Notes under the pieces: generated by a model | The model's database searches: none | What the model saw: the letters and a program-made list of their open reading frames with translations, nothing else | Told to the model about the DNA's origin: nothing | NCBI GenBank assembly: GCA_963843085.1 | Contig: CAWJJG010000011.1 | Span: forward strand, 744,001 to 808,000 | Reading direction: 5' to 3' | DNA length: 64,000 nucleotides | Origin: DASUPK01 sp963843085 | GTDB taxonomy: Bacteria; Actinomycetota; Thermoleophilia; Solirubrobacterales; 70-9 | Made by a program: the position numbers and the translations under genes | Shown here: positions 34,970 to 43,761 of the stretch, in pieces | Position numbering within the stretch: position 1 is the first letter of the stretch | Layout: the number at the start of each line of letters is the position of its first letter

Positions 34970-35211
34970 GTCCAGCGACTGAGAGCGGGCTTGCCGCTGA
35001 GGACGGCGCAGCCAAGCTCCCGAGCCTCGCGGACCAGCTCGCGCGTGAGCCTCGTCTTCCCGATCCCCGCCTCGCCCGCGAGCACGACGAACCGGCTCTC
35101 CCCACGGCGCGCCGCCAGCAGCGCGTTCTCCAGCACGGCCAGCGCGCCGTCCCGGCGGATCAGGACGGGACAAAGAGCGTCCCTCGCCAGCGCGCCGTCA
35201 TCTTCGCGCAC
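34970..35211 (-). pseudogene. Truncated N-terminal fragment of a LuxR-type AAA/ATPase regulator
   Basis: Reading from a GTG at 35211, about 78 residues match the start of MalT/LuxR-type large regulators: LIRRDGALAVLENALLAARR followed by FVVLAGEAGIGKTRLTREL with a Walker A. Similarity ends around GCAVLSGKPALS, at the base pairs next to the purU stop, after which the frame simply reads antisense through purU. A full protein of this class has about 900 residues. The gene has therefore lost its remainder, and the break coincides with the end of the catabolic block. There is no other gene in the 266 bp between purU and the glycosyltransferase gene. Confidence 0.6.
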
Positions 35212-35235
35212 TCGCGAGAGCGAACCCTCGAGCGT

Positions 35236-37566
35236 CTAGACCGAGAGTCGTTCGGGCTCTCTATGGCGCTCGCGCCTCCGCGGGCGCTCCGGGAGCTCAA
35301 CCGGGGCGGCTGCCATGGCACGGACGCGCATGTCCGACCAGGTGACGCCCTCCCGCACGAGCGCGGGGACGCCGAGCGCCACGGCGGTCGCGATCTCGAC
35401 CGCCTGCAGGATGACGCCGTAGGCCAGCGCGTCAGCCGAGTTGATGCCGAAGCCCTGATGAAGCACGCTGATGATCGCGAGCTGGAAGATCCCGATGTTC
35501 GACGGCGTGGCAGGCACGACCGCGGTCACGTTGACCGCGAACAGGCAGGCGGCCGCGGCACCGATCGCGACCTGATGGTCGAGCCCGAGGGCCGCGAACA
35601 GAGCCCAGCAGGAGAGGAGCTGCAGGAACCAGGCGAAGAGCTGTGCGCCGGCGGCAATCGAGCCCCGGCGGGGGTCGCGGAAGACCGTGAGGCCCTTGCG
35701 AGCCTGCTGCAGAGCGCCGCGGACCGCCTGGACCGCGCGGGCGATCCGGCCCTGGCCGTTCACCTTGACCAGTGACGGCGCCAGCATCACCGCGAGCAGG
35801 ACGACCAGTGGAGCGGTCGAGACCAGAAAGAGCTTCTGGGTGCTCTGCTGAAAGAGATCCGTGGTCGAGACGATGATCCCGCCGAGCAGGACGAGGGCGA
35901 GGATGTTGAGCGCGGTCTGCGAGACGAGTGTCCCGATCAGGACCGGGAAGGTCTGGCGCATGCGGCCGATGTGACGGGAGAGAACCATCGCCCTCGCCGG
36001 CTCGCCGAGCCGAGCCGGCAACGTGGCCGACATCAGGACTCCGATCATCGTCGCCGAGGTCACGTCACGGCGGCGCACGTGGAACCGAGGCAGCGCCGCC
36101 CGCGTGATCGCGACCCACGAGGCGGCGCGGGCGAACATCGCGCCCACCATCAGCGCAAAGGCGATCAGGACCCACTTGACGTCGGAATCGATGATGCTGC
36201 TTGCCACCTGGTCCACCCCGATGCGGCGGGCAGCGAGGGCGGTCAGGCCGAGGCCGAGGATGCTGGCCACCGCCACGCCTGCCTTGCGGGCGGCGCGCTT
36301 GCCGCGGCTGCGCGCGTCGTGCGCGGTGGGCTCGAGTGACGGCAGTCGCTTGGCGGGACGCTTCGGCCCGCCGTCGATTCGGACCATTCCGGTCCGCCTG
36401 GCGTAGGCCTCTGGCGGCCAGATCGCCGCAGGGGCGGGGTCGATCGCCTTCTCGTAGACCTCGGTGACCTCCTCGGAGATGCGCGGCCAGGCGTAGCGCT
36501 CCGCGCTGCGGCGGCCCGCTTCGCCCATCGCCTTGATCCGCTCGGGCTCATGCGCGAGAAGCTGGAGCTCCTCGGCGAGCGCCTGCGGATCAGCGGGGGG
36601 CACGAGAATTCCGTCGACGCCGTTGGTGACGACGTCGCTGTAGCCGGCGATCGCGGACGCGACCACGCCGGTCCCGGCCGCCATCGCCTCGATCAGGACC
36701 ATCCCGAAGCTCTCACCCGCCAGCGACGGCGCGCAGAGCAGATCGGCCTCGCCGAGCTGCCGCCAGAGGATCGAGTCCGAGACCTTGCCGAGGACGTCGA
36801 TGTGATTCATCAGGTCGGGGTCGCCGACGCGGCGGGAGATCTCCTCTGGGTCGGATCCGACGATGGTGAGCCGGGACGGCACGTGCTCGACGAGCGCCTG
36901 GAAGGCGGCGAGCAACACCGGCAGGCCCTTGCGCTCCTCGGCACGGCCGACGAAGAGCAGGCGAAGCTCGTCGCTCGGGCTCTTCGGTCCCTGCGGCACG
37001 GCCTCGATGTCGACGCCGTTCGGGACGATCGCGTACTCGCCACCGAACCAGCGGCGGCCGGTCCACGCGGCGGCTTCCGAGACGGCGATGCGGGCGGAGA
37101 GCTGGTTCATGCGGCGGCGGGCGCCGAGCAGGCTCGCGACGTGATTGGGGAAGCCCTTGGTCGAGTAGGCGTGGAACGTGCCGACGACGGGAGCGCCGCG
37201 GAAGACCATCGCGTCCCAACCGACCAGTGGCGCGAGCGGCTCGTGCACGTGCACGACGTCGTAGTTGCCTGCCTTCAGCTCACGGCGAAGCGAGACCGGG
37301 CCCTCCGGGAAGACGGAGAGGTTCGAGACCGCCCCGTTCGCGCCGACGCCGACCGTCCGGCCCAGCGGGATCAGGTAGTCCGGAGCCTCCCGCAGCTCGG
37401 GGTGGGAGCGGTGCAGGCGGCGGCTGATGCTGTCCGGCGGATCCCACGGGGCCAGCACGCGAACGTGATCTCCTCGGGCGATGAACTGCTCCGCCAGCGC
37501 CTCAACGTGCCTGTTCACGCCTCCCTGATAGGTCCAGGAATAGGGCGACACAAGCGCAATGCGCAT
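35236..37566 (-). CDS. GT4 glycosyltransferase (PimA-like) fused to a UPF0104/lysylphosphatidylglycerol-synthase type membrane domain
   Basis: A 776-residue fusion. Residues 1 to about 385 are a GT-B glycosyltransferase: MRIALVSPYSWTYQGGVNRH at the N-terminus, YDVVHVHEPLAP, then LLFVGRAEERKGLPVL and an E-x7-E type region (SFGMVLIEAMAAGTGVVAS). After a basic linker, residues from about 430 form some eight membrane helices of the UPF0104 family (ATLPARLGEPARAMVLSRH and PATPSNIGIFQLA are its signatures). The N-terminal half resembles mannosyltransferases acting on phosphatidylinositol. The membrane half may flip or bind the lipid product. The ATG at 37566 is chosen because the fold begins there. 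Confidence 0.82.
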   Translation of the reverse strand: MRIALVSPYSWTYQGGVNRHVEALAEQFIARGDHVRVLAPWDPPDSISRRLHRSHPELREAPDYLIPLGRTVGVGANGAVSNLSVFPEGPVSLRRELKAGNYDVVHVHEPLAPLVGWDAMVFRGAPVVGTFHAYSTKGFPNHVASLLGARRRMNQLSARIAVSEAAAWTGRRWFGGEYAIVPNGVDIEAVPQGPKSPSDELRLLFVGRAEERKGLPVLLAAFQALVEHVPSRLTIVGSDPEEISRRVGDPDLMNHIDVLGKVSDSILWRQLGEADLLCAPSLAGESFGMVLIEAMAAGTGVVASAIAGYSDVVTNGVDGILVPPADPQALAEELQLLAHEPERIKAMGEAGRRSAERYAWPRISEEVTEVYEKAIDPAPAAIWPPEAYARRTGMVRIDGGPKRPAKRLPSLEPTAHDARSRGKRAARKAGVAVASILGLGLTALAARRIGVDQVASSIIDSDVKWVLIAFALMVGAMFARAASWVAITRAALPRFHVRRRDVTSATMIGVLMSATLPARLGEPARAMVLSRHIGRMRQTFPVLIGTLVSQTALNILALVLLGGIIVSTTDLFQQSTQKLFLVSTAPLVVLLAVMLAPSLVKVNGQGRIARAVQAVRGALQQARKGLTVFRDPRRGSIAAGAQLFAWFLQLLSCWALFAALGLDHQVAIGAAAACLFAVNVTAVVPATPSNIGIFQLAIISVLHQGFGINSADALAYGVILQAVEIATAVALGVPALVREGVTWSDMRVRAMAAAPVELPERPRRRERHREPERLSV

Positions 37567-37659
37567 TGGGCCAGGGTACCGGTAGTGCTGGTTGTGCTTA
37601 GTGGCGGAAGTCACACCTCGTTCATCTACCCGCCTCGCACTCACCCATTACGCGGGGAA

Positions 37660-39537
37660 CTACGGATCCGTGCCCGCCTGCGCCCAGGCGAAGGCGAGCG
37701 TGGCGCCCAGGGCGAGGCTTCCGAGCACGAGAAAGGTCGCGCCGGAGTCGTTGACGAGCACACCCACTGCAACCGCTGCGCAGGCGCCGATCAAGCCTGC
37801 GCGGGCGGCGGGAAAAGCCTCGAGCCAGAGGCCGATCCGCCGCCACTGCGAGATGGCCAGGCCGATGCCGGCGACGACGATCCAGAAGAGGGGATTGCCG
37901 GCCGCCTGGGCGAAATCGTGAGCTGAGAGCTCAAGGCGGCGCTGCGCGATGTCGGCAAGGTCGCCGGCCCCGCCGGCGTCGAGCACCGAGCGAGTCAGGT
38001 GCGCATTCCCGCCGGAAACCAGGTCAATGAGGACGACGGCGACGACAAACAGAAGCGAGACCGCGATCACCACGGCCAGGACGAGACCGTGGCGTTTGAC
38101 GGTCGTATATCGACCATAGATCTCCACGGTCCCGGTGCTCAGGGACGCCGCGGCAACGACCGCGCCAACGGGGAGCACGATCGCGGCGCCAACGTCGGCG
38201 CCAAACCGCCCAGCGGCGAAGAGAAGGGCCGCGACGCCTCCGACCCCGAGGAAGGCGCCGATCCCGGCCCCCCTTCCCCAGCCGCATTTCGCGCTGAGCG
38301 CTGCCCCCACACCCACGGGCACCATCACCGCGAACAGCGCCTCGAGCTCGTTGCCGATCCCGTAGAAGCGGACCCCGAAGATCGGATTGGGACCCAGCAG
38401 CGAGAGCTTCGTCAGCTCCGACCCGGTCATCACGTCGAGCGCGTACGCGACCACGGTGATCGCACAGGCCAGCACGAGCGCCCACCAACCTCGGACGAAC
38501 GCCACCGTCACCGCCGCGAGCCCAGCCGCGCCGAGTCCGACGAGCAGACCCTCCACCACGGCACTCGGCTCGATCGCGGCGCCGACGAGCAGCGTCAGCG
38601 GCATGTAGGCGAAGGACAGGGCCAGCCAGGCGGATGCGCGGCGCCGGATCCTCGGCGCGAGCACCCCGGCGAGGGCCGCCACGACGATCCAGGCGACCAG
38701 GCTCCAGACCACCACCGGCGTCCGGCGATCCGGTATTGCCTGCATGCGGACGGATCGGTCTTCGAGGGCGCCCGGATCCATTTCCCGAGTGGTGCGAATG
38801 GGCTCGCCGTCCATTGCACCCGGAATGTGCAGGCCGAACCGCCGCAGGACCGTCGGGGCGAGGTCGGTGGAGAGGACGAAGCCATCCGTGCGGGTCGAAT
38901 CCGAGGTGAGGTTCCCCTTGAACCCTTCTCCGGCGATTCCGATCGGCACGACCTGGCGGCCACGGAGCGGCTCCACGAAGGCGATCAAGAGCCCGTCGGG
39001 CGACATGCGGGTCATCTGCTTGCGGACCTCGCCGATTCCGGAGGCGAGAACGCTGAAGCTGCCGAAGTTGGACACCCCCACGGCGCCGTCACGGAGCGCG
39101 GCCATCAACCCGGCGGACCCAGCGGCGGGGGTGGCATCCGAGCGGATCTCGCCGGACAACAGCCTCGACCCCAGCAGCCCGGGAAAGATCTCCGCCGGGG
39201 CGCTGTCGGCTCTTTGGACGATGTGCTCCCAGTGGGGCACTCGGAACAGGAAATCGCGGAGGCGAGGCAGCGCCCGGTCATAGAGGTTGTCGTCGACCCG
39301 ATTCCCCTGCGAGATGTCGAGATAGGTCTGCTCCGGCGCCACCTCGCCGATACCCGTGCTCATCAGACCCGGCGAGAGACCCGCCGCCGCGAGCTGTCCG
39401 ACCGTGGTGTCCGGAGGCAGCACCATCACGATCACGTCGGGCGGGAGGCGTGTGATCGTTGGCGTCTCGACTCCGATGCCCGCCGCCGGGGGCGCGCACA
39501 CGCACGCCAGTGCCCCGGCCAGCAGAGCGGCGGTCAC
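37660..39537 (-). CDS. Large multi-spanning membrane protein with an extracytoplasmic N-terminal domain, function unknown
   Basis: 625 residues from a GTG at 39537. An N-terminal signal-like helix (VTAALLAGALACVCAPPAAG) is followed by about 250 residues of soluble character, with VIVMVLPPDTTVG, LSTDLAPTVLRRFGLHIPG and DRALPRLRDFL. The DLAPTVLRRFG pattern recalls alkaline-phosphatase/sulfatase-like domains, but no complete metal site is visible. About ten membrane helices follow, ending near the C-terminus. I do not recognise the family. Its start lies only 13 bp from that of the divergent HemQ-like gene. It precedes the glycosyltransferase fusion on the same strand with 93 bp between, so an envelope role is possible. 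Confidence 0.7.
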   Translation of the reverse strand: MTAALLAGALACVCAPPAAGIGVETPTITRLPPDVIVMVLPPDTTVGQLAAAGLSPGLMSTGIGEVAPEQTYLDISQGNRVDDNLYDRALPRLRDFLFRVPHWEHIVQRADSAPAEIFPGLLGSRLLSGEIRSDATPAAGSAGLMAALRDGAVGVSNFGSFSVLASGIGEVRKQMTRMSPDGLLIAFVEPLRGRQVVPIGIAGEGFKGNLTSDSTRTDGFVLSTDLAPTVLRRFGLHIPGAMDGEPIRTTREMDPGALEDRSVRMQAIPDRRTPVVVWSLVAWIVVAALAGVLAPRIRRRASAWLALSFAYMPLTLLVGAAIEPSAVVEGLLVGLGAAGLAAVTVAFVRGWWALVLACAITVVAYALDVMTGSELTKLSLLGPNPIFGVRFYGIGNELEALFAVMVPVGVGAALSAKCGWGRGAGIGAFLGVGGVAALLFAAGRFGADVGAAIVLPVGAVVAAASLSTGTVEIYGRYTTVKRHGLVLAVVIAVSLLFVVAVVLIDLVSGGNAHLTRSVLDAGGAGDLADIAQRRLELSAHDFAQAAGNPLFWIVVAGIGLAISQWRRIGLWLEAFPAARAGLIGACAAVAVGVLVNDSGATFLVLGSLALGATLAFAWAQAGTDP

Positions 39538-39550
39538 TAACCTTCGTCTC

Positions 39551-40246
39551 GTGGCCGGCCGCACGTTCGTCAAGTTCACGTTCTTCAAGCTCGACCCCGC
39601 CTGGCGACGTCGCCTGCCCGAGGAGCGGGCGACCGACAAGGCCGAGTTCCTGGCGGCCTGCGAGGACTTCGCCGAGGACCGCTCGCTGCGAGCGTATTCG
39701 ACGGTAGGCACCCGCGGCGACACCGACCTGATGCTGCTCAGCCAGAGCCCGAACCTCGAGGACATCCACACCTTCCACGTGGTGCTCAGCCAGAGCGGTC
39801 TCGCCCGCTGGGCGTCCATCCCGTACTCCTATCTCGCGATGACCAAGCCGTCGCCCTACTCCGACAGCGAGTCCCGTCAGGAGATCTGCGTCTCCGACCG
39901 CAAGTACCTCTTCATCTACCCCCTCGACAAGAAGCGCGAGTGGTATGGGCTGCCGATGGAGGAGCGCCAGCGGATCATGGCCAGCCACATCGAGGTCGGC
40001 CGCCGCCACCCAGAGATCTCGATCAACACCTCCTACTCCTTTGGGATCGACGACCAGGAGTTCGTTGTCTCCTTCGAGGGCGACGACCCGGGCGAGTTCC
40101 TCGACCTGGTCCAGGAGCTCCGCCCGACCGAATCGAGCGCCTACACGCTGCGCGACACGCCGATCTTCACCTGCGTCTCGATGTCCCTCGGGCGGGCGCT
40201 CGACGCACTCGACGGCACCGCCGCGACTGCCGTCACCCCTGCGTAG
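39551..40246 (+). CDS. Chlorite dismutase family heme protein, probably coproheme decarboxylase (HemQ/ChdC)
   Basis: A 231-residue protein with two ferredoxin-like repeats of the chlorite-dismutase fold. The block YPLDKKREWYGLPMEERQR (123-141) with Tyr132 and the proximal-type His146 (MASHIEVGRR) match HemQ, which decarboxylates coproheme III to heme b in Actinomycetota and Firmicutes. Chlorite dismutases proper keep an Arg not evident here. Start is GTG at 39551, 13 bp from the divergent membrane protein, with no clear ribosome site, so the mRNA may be leaderless. No other heme genes adjoin it. Confidence 0.82.
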   Translation: MAGRTFVKFTFFKLDPAWRRRLPEERATDKAEFLAACEDFAEDRSLRAYSTVGTRGDTDLMLLSQSPNLEDIHTFHVVLSQSGLARWASIPYSYLAMTKPSPYSDSESRQEICVSDRKYLFIYPLDKKREWYGLPMEERQRIMASHIEVGRRHPEISINTSYSFGIDDQEFVVSFEGDDPGEFLDLVQELRPTESSAYTLRDTPIFTCVSMSLGRALDALDGTAATAVTPA

Positions 40247-40273
40247 CGCACCCACTACCCTTTCCCGCTCGCT

Positions 40274-41680
40274 GTGATCGGAACCGAGGAACAACCGCTG
40301 CGCGTCGCCATCGTGGGGTCGGGCCCGGCCGGCTTCTACACGGCCGAGCACGTCCTCAAGCACGAGGGAACACACGCCGAGGTCGACATGTTCGACCGGC
40401 TCTGCACGCCGTACGGCCTGGTCCGCTTCGGTGTCGCCCCCGACCATCCCAAGATCAAGTCGGTGATCCGCGTCTACGAGAAGACCGCGGCCCGGCCCGA
40501 GTTCCGCTTCTTCGGCAACGTGGAGGTCGGCAAGGACGTCACCGTCGACGAGCTCCGCGAGCGCTACCACGCGGTCGTCTTCGCCTACGGCACCGCGACC
40601 GACCGCCAGCTCGGGATCCCCGGCGAGGACCTCCCCGGCTCACACCCCGCCACCCAGTTCGTCAACTGGTACAACGCCCACCCCGACTACGCCGACCACG
40701 AGTTCGACCTCTCCTGCGAGCGCGTCGTCGTGATCGGCAACGGCAACGTCGCCGCCGACGTCGCCCGGATGCTCGCGCTGACCCGCGAGGAGCTCACCGA
40801 GACCGACACCGCGGACCACGCGATCGAGGCCTTCTCGGGCAGCAACGTCAAGGAGATCCTCGTGCTCGGCCGACGCGGCCCCGCGCAGGCCGCCTTCACC
40901 AACCCCGAGGTCCGCGAGCTCGGCGAGATGGTGAATGCCGACATCGACATCGACGCCGGCGAGATGGAGCTCGATGAGATCAGCCGCGAGTGGCTCGACT
41001 CCGACGACGCCGACCCGACCAACCGCCGCAACGTCGAGATCTTCACCGACTTCTCCGGCCGCGAGCCGGAGGGCAAGCCCCAGAAGATCACCCTCCGCTT
41101 CCTGCGCTCACCCATCGAGATCCAGGGCGACGGCAAGGTCGAGCGGATCGTGGTCGGGAAGAACGAGCTGCAGCGCGGAGAGGACGGCCGGATTCGCGCC
41201 GTCGACACCGGCGAGCGGGAGACGATCGAATGCGGCCTGGTGCTGCGCTCGATCGGCTACAAGGGCATCCCGATCGAGGGCATCCCCTTCGACGAGGGCC
41301 GCGGCCTGATCCACAACGAGGTCGGCCGAGTCCACGACGGCGATGGCAACCAGGCTCCCGGCCTCTACGCCGTCGGCTGGATCAAGCGCGGCCCCTCCGG
41401 CGTGATCGGCACGAACAAGAAGGACGCCCAGGAGACGGTCGACGAGCTGTTCGCCGACGTCGAGGCCGGCAAGATCCCCGAGGCCGAGCTGGCCGCGGAC
41501 CGCGGCTCGATCGAGGCGCTTCTTGCCGAGCGAAAGCCCGATCACGTCACCTTCGAGGGCTGGCAGGCGATCGACGCCGCCGAGGTCGCGGCGGGCCAGC
41601 CGCACGGCCGCCCGCGCGTCAAGTTCTGCCGCACAGCCGAGATGGTCGAGGCCTCGAAGGCCGCGAAGACCGCCGCCTGA
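40274..41680 (+). CDS. fprA: Ferredoxin/ferredoxin-NADP+ reductase, FprA-like
   Basis: A 468-residue adrenodoxin-reductase type flavoprotein. The FAD motif is VAIVGSGPAGFYTAEHVL (11-28), followed by CTPYGLVRFGVAPDHPKIK, a family hallmark. The NADP motif is VVVIGNGNVAADVARML, and VLGRRGPAQAAFT and YAVGWIKRGPSGVIGTNK are also diagnostic. It moves electrons between NADPH and ferredoxins. It could supply Fe-S assembly, P450 or Rieske systems. Start is GTG at 40274, 27 bp after the HemQ-like gene. It is a standard actinobacterial housekeeping protein. Confidence 0.9.
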   Translation: MIGTEEQPLRVAIVGSGPAGFYTAEHVLKHEGTHAEVDMFDRLCTPYGLVRFGVAPDHPKIKSVIRVYEKTAARPEFRFFGNVEVGKDVTVDELRERYHAVVFAYGTATDRQLGIPGEDLPGSHPATQFVNWYNAHPDYADHEFDLSCERVVVIGNGNVAADVARMLALTREELTETDTADHAIEAFSGSNVKEILVLGRRGPAQAAFTNPEVRELGEMVNADIDIDAGEMELDEISREWLDSDDADPTNRRNVEIFTDFSGREPEGKPQKITLRFLRSPIEIQGDGKVERIVVGKNELQRGEDGRIRAVDTGERETIECGLVLRSIGYKGIPIEGIPFDEGRGLIHNEVGRVHDGDGNQAPGLYAVGWIKRGPSGVIGTNKKDAQETVDELFADVEAGKIPEAELAADRGSIEALLAERKPDHVTFEGWQAIDAAEVAAGQPHGRPRVKFCRTAEMVEASKAAKTAA

Positions 41681-41687
41681 CCCTCGC

Positions 41688-42548
41688 ATGGACGACGCCG
41701 ACGCAGCGCGGGAGCTGGAGAGGCTCCCGATCGAGCTGCCCAGAGGCCTCGAGATCGCCTGGCTCGGAGTCTCCGGCTACCGCCTGACCTACGAGGGCGT
41801 CTCCCTCTTCATCGACCCGTACCTCTCACGGGTCCCCCTGCGGACATTCCTCCTGCGCCGCCGGGCCCTGCCGGATCCGGCCATGATCGAGCGCTACGCA
41901 AAGGCACCCGGCGAGGTCGCCGGGGTCCTGGTCGGGCACACCCACTTCGATCACGCCGTCGATGCGCCCTTTCTGGCCCAGCGCTTCGGGACCCGGGCAT
42001 ACGGGTCGGCTTCGCTGTCGCACCTGATGCGGCTCCACGGCCTGGGTGACCTGGCCGTCGAGGTCGATCCCCACCGCCCCTACGAGCTCGGGCCCTTCGT
42101 CGTGCGATTCGTGCCGAGCCGGCACTCGAAGCTCCTGTTCGGCCGCAAGGTCCCGATGGACGGCGAGCTCACCTGCGACCACCTCCACGGGCTCTCGCCG
42201 ACGAACTACAAGTGCGGCGACGTCTGCGGCATCCGGATCGACGTCGCCGGCACCTCCCTCTACCACCAGGGCAGCGCCAACCTCGACGACGGCGAGCTGG
42301 GGGATGACCCGGTCGACCTCTTCCTCGCCGGGGTCGCCGGCCGCAGCGTCACCCCGCGCTACTGGGAGCGCATCCTCCCGAAGCTCGACCCCGCCGTCGT
42401 GGTTCCGACCCACTACGACAACTTCTTCACCCCGCTCGGAAAGCCGCAGGACTACGCGCTGCGCGTGAAGCTGGCGGAGGTCCCCGGAGAGGTCGAGCGC
42501 GTGGCGCGGGACGCGAGGGTTGCGGCCCTGCCACGAATCGACTCGTAG
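41688..42548 (+). CDS. Metallo-beta-lactamase fold hydrolase
   Basis: A 286-residue MBL-fold protein. The metal motif is GHTHFDHAVD (H-x-H-x-D-H), with further ligands likely at FVPSRHSKL, the glycine-rich GSANLDDGE and VVPTHYDNF. The fold begins at IAWLGVSGYRLTYEGVSLFIDPY, as in the UlaG-like or N-acyl-PE phospholipase D-like groups. It begins 7 bp after fprA. The substrate is unknown; phosphodiester, lactone or thioester hydrolysis are all possible for the family. Confidence 0.82.
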   Translation: MDDADAARELERLPIELPRGLEIAWLGVSGYRLTYEGVSLFIDPYLSRVPLRTFLLRRRALPDPAMIERYAKAPGEVAGVLVGHTHFDHAVDAPFLAQRFGTRAYGSASLSHLMRLHGLGDLAVEVDPHRPYELGPFVVRFVPSRHSKLLFGRKVPMDGELTCDHLHGLSPTNYKCGDVCGIRIDVAGTSLYHQGSANLDDGELGDDPVDLFLAGVAGRSVTPRYWERILPKLDPAVVVPTHYDNFFTPLGKPQDYALRVKLAEVPGEVERVARDARVAALPRIDS

Positions 42549-42554
42549 GCGACG

Positions 42555-43154
42555 CTAGGTGTGGGCCGGCGTCGGGTCGCCCGGCTCCCGCCAGCGCCGC
42601 TCGATGTCGCGGAGCATCCTCGGGTAGACGAGCAGGTGCCGGAATGGCTTGATCGCCGCCATATAGGCCTCGCCCCGCTTCCCGTTCGGCTTCACCAGGA
42701 CAGCCATCTGGCCGCGATACCCGCGGGAGCCGTCCGGTACCCAGCCGACGTGCATCACCCCGTGCATCGTGCGGTTCGCGATCTCGGCCGCCCACTCGTC
42801 CTCAAGCAGATAGAGCGGGCTGAACGGGAGGCCGCTGACCTCCGGGCCTCGCTCCGCGTCCCGCAGGTCGTCGGGCAGCCTGTCCCGCAGCGAGGGGCCC
42901 CGGCCGTCGACGCCGTCCTCGTCCTCGTCCCAGCCGAACAGCTCTCCGAGCTTCCAGCGGAGGGCGAACAGCGCCCGGACCGCGAGGGATGAGCTCTCGG
43001 AGGTGTTCGCGTCGGCGAAGCGCTCGATCAGCAGGTGGAAGTCGTCGGGGCCGCCGGGGGTGGGCAGGGCCCAGACGTCCTCCACCCGGAAGTCCGGGGC
43101 GATCTCGTGGATCCGCCAGGGCCGGGAGGTGTGTGCGGTTTCTGGGAGTCGCAT
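42555..43154 (-). CDS. DUF2867 family protein
   Basis: A 199-residue protein with the DUF2867 pattern: AHTSRPWRIHEIAPDFRVED at the N-terminus, WKLGELFGWD in the middle, then SPLYLLEDEWAAEIANRTMHG and a C-terminal YMAAIKPFRHLLVYPRML. The domain is often found alone or fused to NAD(P)-binding proteins and has no agreed function. It converges with the MBL gene (6 bp between stops) and is divergent from a TetR gene whose operator-like palindrome covers both starts, so TetR control is likely. Confidence 0.75.
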   Translation of the reverse strand: MRLPETAHTSRPWRIHEIAPDFRVEDVWALPTPGGPDDFHLLIERFADANTSESSSLAVRALFALRWKLGELFGWDEDEDGVDGRGPSLRDRLPDDLRDAERGPEVSGLPFSPLYLLEDEWAAEIANRTMHGVMHVGWVPDGSRGYRGQMAVLVKPNGKRGEAYMAAIKPFRHLLVYPRMLRDIERRWREPGDPTPAHT

Positions 43155-43186
43155 CCGATCTATACGGTAGCGTATATATCCGATGC
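43151..43186. promoter_or_regulatory. 36-bp imperfect palindrome spanning both divergent starts, core TATACG-GTAG-CGTATA; putative TetR operator
   Basis: The core 43161-43176 has perfect 6-bp arms around GTAG. Extending outward, 15 of 18 positions are symmetric over 43151-43186, which takes in the start codons of both the DUF2867 gene (43154) and the TetR gene (43183). An A+T-rich patch suited to two overlapping promoters coincides with it. Confidence 0.6.
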
Positions 43187-43761
43187 CTGCACCGACGCTC
43201 ACCCCACGATCTCGCTGGATCGACGAGGGCCTCAATGCCCTCGCGGCCGGCGGACCCGGCGCCGTCCGAATCGAGCCCCTCGCCCGATCGCTGGGCGTCA
43301 CCAAGGGCGGCTTCTACGGGCACTTCGGCGACCGCCGCGCCCTGCTCGAGGAGATGCTCGACGCCTGGGAGCGGACGATGGTCGATGACGTGATCGAGCG
43401 GGTCGATCAGGAAGGCGACGACCCGAAGGCACGCCTGCAGCGGCTGTTCGCGATCGCCACCTCCGGCCCCGGCCTGCTCAAGGCCGAGCTCGCGATCCGC
43501 GACTGGGCCAGGCGCGACAAAGCGGTCGCGCGGCGGGTGAAGCGGGTCGACAACCGCCGCATGGAGTACATGCGCTCGCTCTTCGATGCCATCTGCCGCG
43601 ACGAGGACGAGGCGGAGGCCCGTTGCCTGCTCGCCTTCTCCCTATTCATCGGCAGCCCGTTCATCACCGCCGACCACCGCGGGGGCGGCCGCATCGAGGT
43701 CATCGAGCACGCGCTCGCCGGCCTCCTAGAATCAGCCGGCGATGGCGATCTCCACCGATGA
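43183..43761 (+). CDS. TetR family transcriptional regulator
   Basis: A 192-residue TetR. The N-terminal HTH is WIDEGLNALAAGGPGAVRIE through LGVTKGGFYGHFGDRRALLEE (residues 12-53), with the TKGGFYxHF recognition-helix signature. The C-terminal ligand domain is helical (AELAIRDWARRDKAVARRVK) and resembles the group found with short redox or stress genes. It probably represses itself and the divergent DUF2867 gene through the palindrome at 43151-43186. Its last 20 bp overlap the bolA-like start, so the Fe-S genes downstream may be co-transcribed. Confidence 0.9.
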   Translation: MPAPTLTPRSRWIDEGLNALAAGGPGAVRIEPLARSLGVTKGGFYGHFGDRRALLEEMLDAWERTMVDDVIERVDQEGDDPKARLQRLFAIATSGPGLLKAELAIRDWARRDKAVARRVKRVDNRRMEYMRSLFDAICRDEDEAEARCLLAFSLFIGSPFITADHRGGGRIEVIEHALAGLLESAGDGDLHR

